DNA from: Peptococcaceae bacterium
Lineage (GTDB): Bacteria > Bacillota > Peptococcia > Peptococcales > Peptococcaceae
Assembly: GCA_017622155.1 (NCBI GenBank)
Contig: JAGARS010000210.1
Coordinates: forward strand, 1-7,374
Reading direction: 5' to 3'
DNA length: 7,374 nt
Position numbers and translations under genes: made by a program. The notes beneath the pieces are model-generated. The model saw only the letters and a list, made by a program, of their open reading frames with translations, ran no database searches and was not told the origin of the DNA. Each line of letters opens with the position of its first letter. The stretch's first letter is position 1. Shown in pieces: positions 6,164-7,374 of this stretch.

Positions 6164-6748
6164 ATGACAGAAGAATTGCTGGCGAATGCCGATTCCAATG
6201 AAAATAAAGCCGCAGAGTCTGTAAAACGGGATGACGGTAAAAAGAAAAAATCAACACTGCGGGAAATTGCGGAGATTGTCGCAGTAGCACTGGTGCTGAC
6301 CATTATTATTAAAACCTTTATAGGAAACTATTGGGTGCCGTCAGGGTCTATGCTGCCAACTATCGAAATAAACGATAAAGTGGTGGTTACCAATTTCAGC
6401 TACTGGTTTGACGGGCCGGAGCGCGGTGATGTGGTAGTGTTCCATTATCCGCTGGAACCGAAAAAGGACTATATCAAGCGCTGTATTGGCGAGCCGGGCG
6501 AAGTGATTGAATTCAAAGACAGCAAGCTTTATGTAGATGGTGTACTGACAGCAGAGCCGTATCTGCCGGAGGGGTTGGAATTCGACGATTTTGGGCCTGT
6601 AGCAGTGCCGGAAGGCAGCTATTTTATGTGCGGGGACAACCGCAATCATAGTTCTGACAGCCGTTCATGGGGCTTTGTAGAAGAAAAGCATATTGTCGGC
6701 AAAGCACAGTTTGTTTACTGGCCGTTTGCTCGCTGGGGGACACTGTAA
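6164..6748 (+). CDS. lepB: Signal peptidase I
   Basis: A 194-residue type I signal peptidase, which cuts signal peptides from exported proteins on the outer face of the cytoplasmic membrane. It has a charged cytosolic N-terminus (1-33, with a KKKK run), a single membrane anchor about 34-53 (EIAEIVAVALVLTIIIKTFI), then the S26 catalytic domain. The box B motif PSGSMLPT (59-66) holds the nucleophile S62. Box D, YIKRCIGEPGE (103-113), holds the general base K105. Box E, GDNRNHSSDSR (157-167), is intact. The serine-lysine dyad is therefore complete and the enzyme should be active. The small size and single anchor are those of Gram-positive-type (SipS-like) enzymes. Ribosome binding is through AGGTAGAG (6153-6160), rather modest. 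The stop is one base before the ATG of the DUF1294 gene, indicating cotranscription. Confidence 0.97.
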   Translation: MTEELLANADSNENKAAESVKRDDGKKKKSTLREIAEIVAVALVLTIIIKTFIGNYWVPSGSMLPTIEINDKVVVTNFSYWFDGPERGDVVVFHYPLEPKKDYIKRCIGEPGEVIEFKDSKLYVDGVLTAEPYLPEGLEFDDFGPVAVPEGSYFMCGDNRNHSSDSRSWGFVEEKHIVGKAQFVYWPFARWGTL

Positions 6749-6749
6749 T

Positions 6750-7034
6750 ATGCTGCAAGTGCTGATACTTTACGTAATCGTAATGAACATCTTTGGTTTT
6801 TATATGATGTGGAGCGACAAGCGCAAAGCCAGACGAGATGCGTGGCGCACACCGGAGCGCAATTTTTTTATCGTATCTCTTTTAGGCGGCAGTATTGGAT
6901 GCTGGGCAGGAATGTATGTATTTCATCATAAAACACAGCATATCAAATTTACAGTAGGGATTCCCGTTGTTTTACTTTTACAGATTTCCGTATTATTGTG
7001 GCTGCTTTCTAAACTGGTGTCGGCCGGATCGTAA
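6750..7034 (+). CDS. DUF1294-family small membrane protein
   Basis: A 94-residue protein with three hydrophobic segments, about 2-20, 39-57 and 68-88. Between the first two is the DUF1294 signature DKRKARRDAWRTPE (23-36), and between the last two HKTQHIKF (60-67). The segment LLGGSIGCWAGMYVFHHKT (44-62) is also typical. Length is usual for the single-domain form. The molecular function of DUF1294 is unknown. An in-frame ATG at 6693 would overlap lepB by 56 bases; I prefer the ATG at 6750 because it begins with the family's usual first membrane segment and has GGGGG (6735-6739) nine bases upstream. The one-base gap after lepB implies an operon and translational coupling. No terminator hairpin is evident after the stop. 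Confidence 0.88.
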   Translation: MLQVLILYVIVMNIFGFYMMWSDKRKARRDAWRTPERNFFIVSLLGGSIGCWAGMYVFHHKTQHIKFTVGIPVVLLLQISVLLWLLSKLVSAGS

Positions 7035-7080
7035 TAGCTGTGAAAAATCATTTAGAAAAATTCATATTGAAAAAAGGATA

Positions 7081-7109
7081 TTGCATATCTATTGCAGAAT
7101 TGATATGAT
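7081..7109 (+). promoter_or_regulatory. Candidate promoter with extended -10
   Basis: TGATATGAT (7101-7109) is an extended -10: a TG-n element followed by TATGAT, five of six matches. TTGCAT (7081-7086) lies 17 bases upstream as a partial -35. Transcription would begin near 7116, about 59 bases before the ATG at 7175. A small dyad GATAT/ATATC (7077-7089) overlaps the -35 region. Confidence 0.6.
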
Positions 7110-7174
7110 AAGTGTAAAGACATGTGGCTTGCTAGTTGTGGCCGCAGTGTCAAAATAAGAAGGGATGATGGATT

Positions 7175-7374
7175 ATGGGATTCTTTGATAAACTGAAAAG
7201 CAAAGCGCAGTCTGCTGCTGTGAACGTTATGGATGCTGCGGATGCAGCTGCCGATAAAATCGGTGACGCTGCTGAAAGTTTGGAAGAAAAATTTGAAGCT
7301 ATGGTAAAGCGGGATTTATATACAAAATATAAGACTGCACCAACCGAGGAAGAGAGAGAGAAGGCAAGGCAGGA
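7175..7374 (+). CDS. Truncated Ala/Glu/Lys-rich helical protein, function unknown
   Basis: The open frame begins MGFFDKLKSKAQ and runs without a stop to the right edge, giving 66 residues; the rest is outside the window. Residues 13-42 are an alanine- and acid-rich stretch (AADAAADKIGDAAESLEE) with the spacing of an amphipathic helix or coiled coil. It is followed by a basic, then acidic region (VKRDLYTKYK, then TEEEREKARQ). There is no signal peptide or membrane segment in the visible part; the short FF-containing N-terminus could lie on a membrane surface. I do not recognise the family. The start is supported by AAGGGA (7160-7165) nine bases upstream and by a candidate extended -10 promoter; the nearby ATGs at 7165 and 7168 open only short frames or another frame. 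Confidence 0.7.
   Translation, partial: MGFFDKLKSKAQSAAVNVMDAADAAADKIGDAAESLEEKFEAMVKRDLYTKYKTAPTEEEREKARQ

Noticed and set aside
6693..6749. Upstream start for the DUF1294 gene overlapping lepB
   Set aside because: The extra residues are the lepB C-terminal region read in another frame and precede the family's normal first membrane segment; the ATG at 6750 has a suitable ribosome binding site.
1..7374. Mobile element, phage or CRISPR/defence system
   Set aside because: No transposase, integrase, long terminal repeat, direct-repeat array or defence-type gene is visible, and base composition is even across the genes.

Overview
The window reads as chromosomal DNA of a low-to-moderate GC Firmicute (about 45% GC by eye). 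The evidence is AGG-type ribosome binding sites, compact sigma-A-like promoters, a circularly permuted RbgA GTPase, a SpoVB-family flippase, a short single-membrane-anchor signal peptidase I and an EF-G2-type GTPase. A member of the Negativicutes or Clostridia is my best guess. That is an inference from protein style; there is no rRNA here to test it. I see no insertion sequence, phage gene, tRNA, rRNA or CRISPR array.

Layout: the left edge (1-123, minus) holds the start of a truncated, unrecognised ORF. It diverges from a GNAT acetyltransferase (216-725, plus), with a GC-rich hairpin between them. The 50S assembly GTPase RbgA follows (835-1689, plus), then a small protein with six cysteines packed into its N-terminus (1832-2080, plus). 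Convergent transcription meets in a 221-bp gap holding two clear hairpin terminators: one bidirectional at 2123-2152 and one for the minus strand at 2187-2228. The minus-strand gene (4314-2302) is an EF-G-like translational GTPase with atypical GTP-binding motifs.

A 239-bp, partly very AT-rich divergent spacer leads to a SpoVB/MOP-family lipid flippase (4554-6065, plus). After it comes a strong candidate promoter, then signal peptidase I (6164-6748) followed after one base by a DUF1294 small membrane protein (6750-7034). Another candidate promoter, with an extended -10, precedes an Ala/Glu/Lys-rich protein cut off by the right edge (7175-7374).

How they fit together: most recognisable genes are housekeeping. 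RbgA and the EF-G-like protein act on the ribosome; SpoVB and signal peptidase I act at the membrane in envelope-precursor flipping and protein export. The genes are mostly separate transcription units; only lepB and the DUF1294 gene look like a tight operon. I found no convincing new multi-gene system. The observations most worth a second look are the Cys-cluster miniprotein, the non-canonical GTPase motifs of the EF-G-like protein, and a possible one-base change in an A-run that shortens that protein's C-terminal tail.
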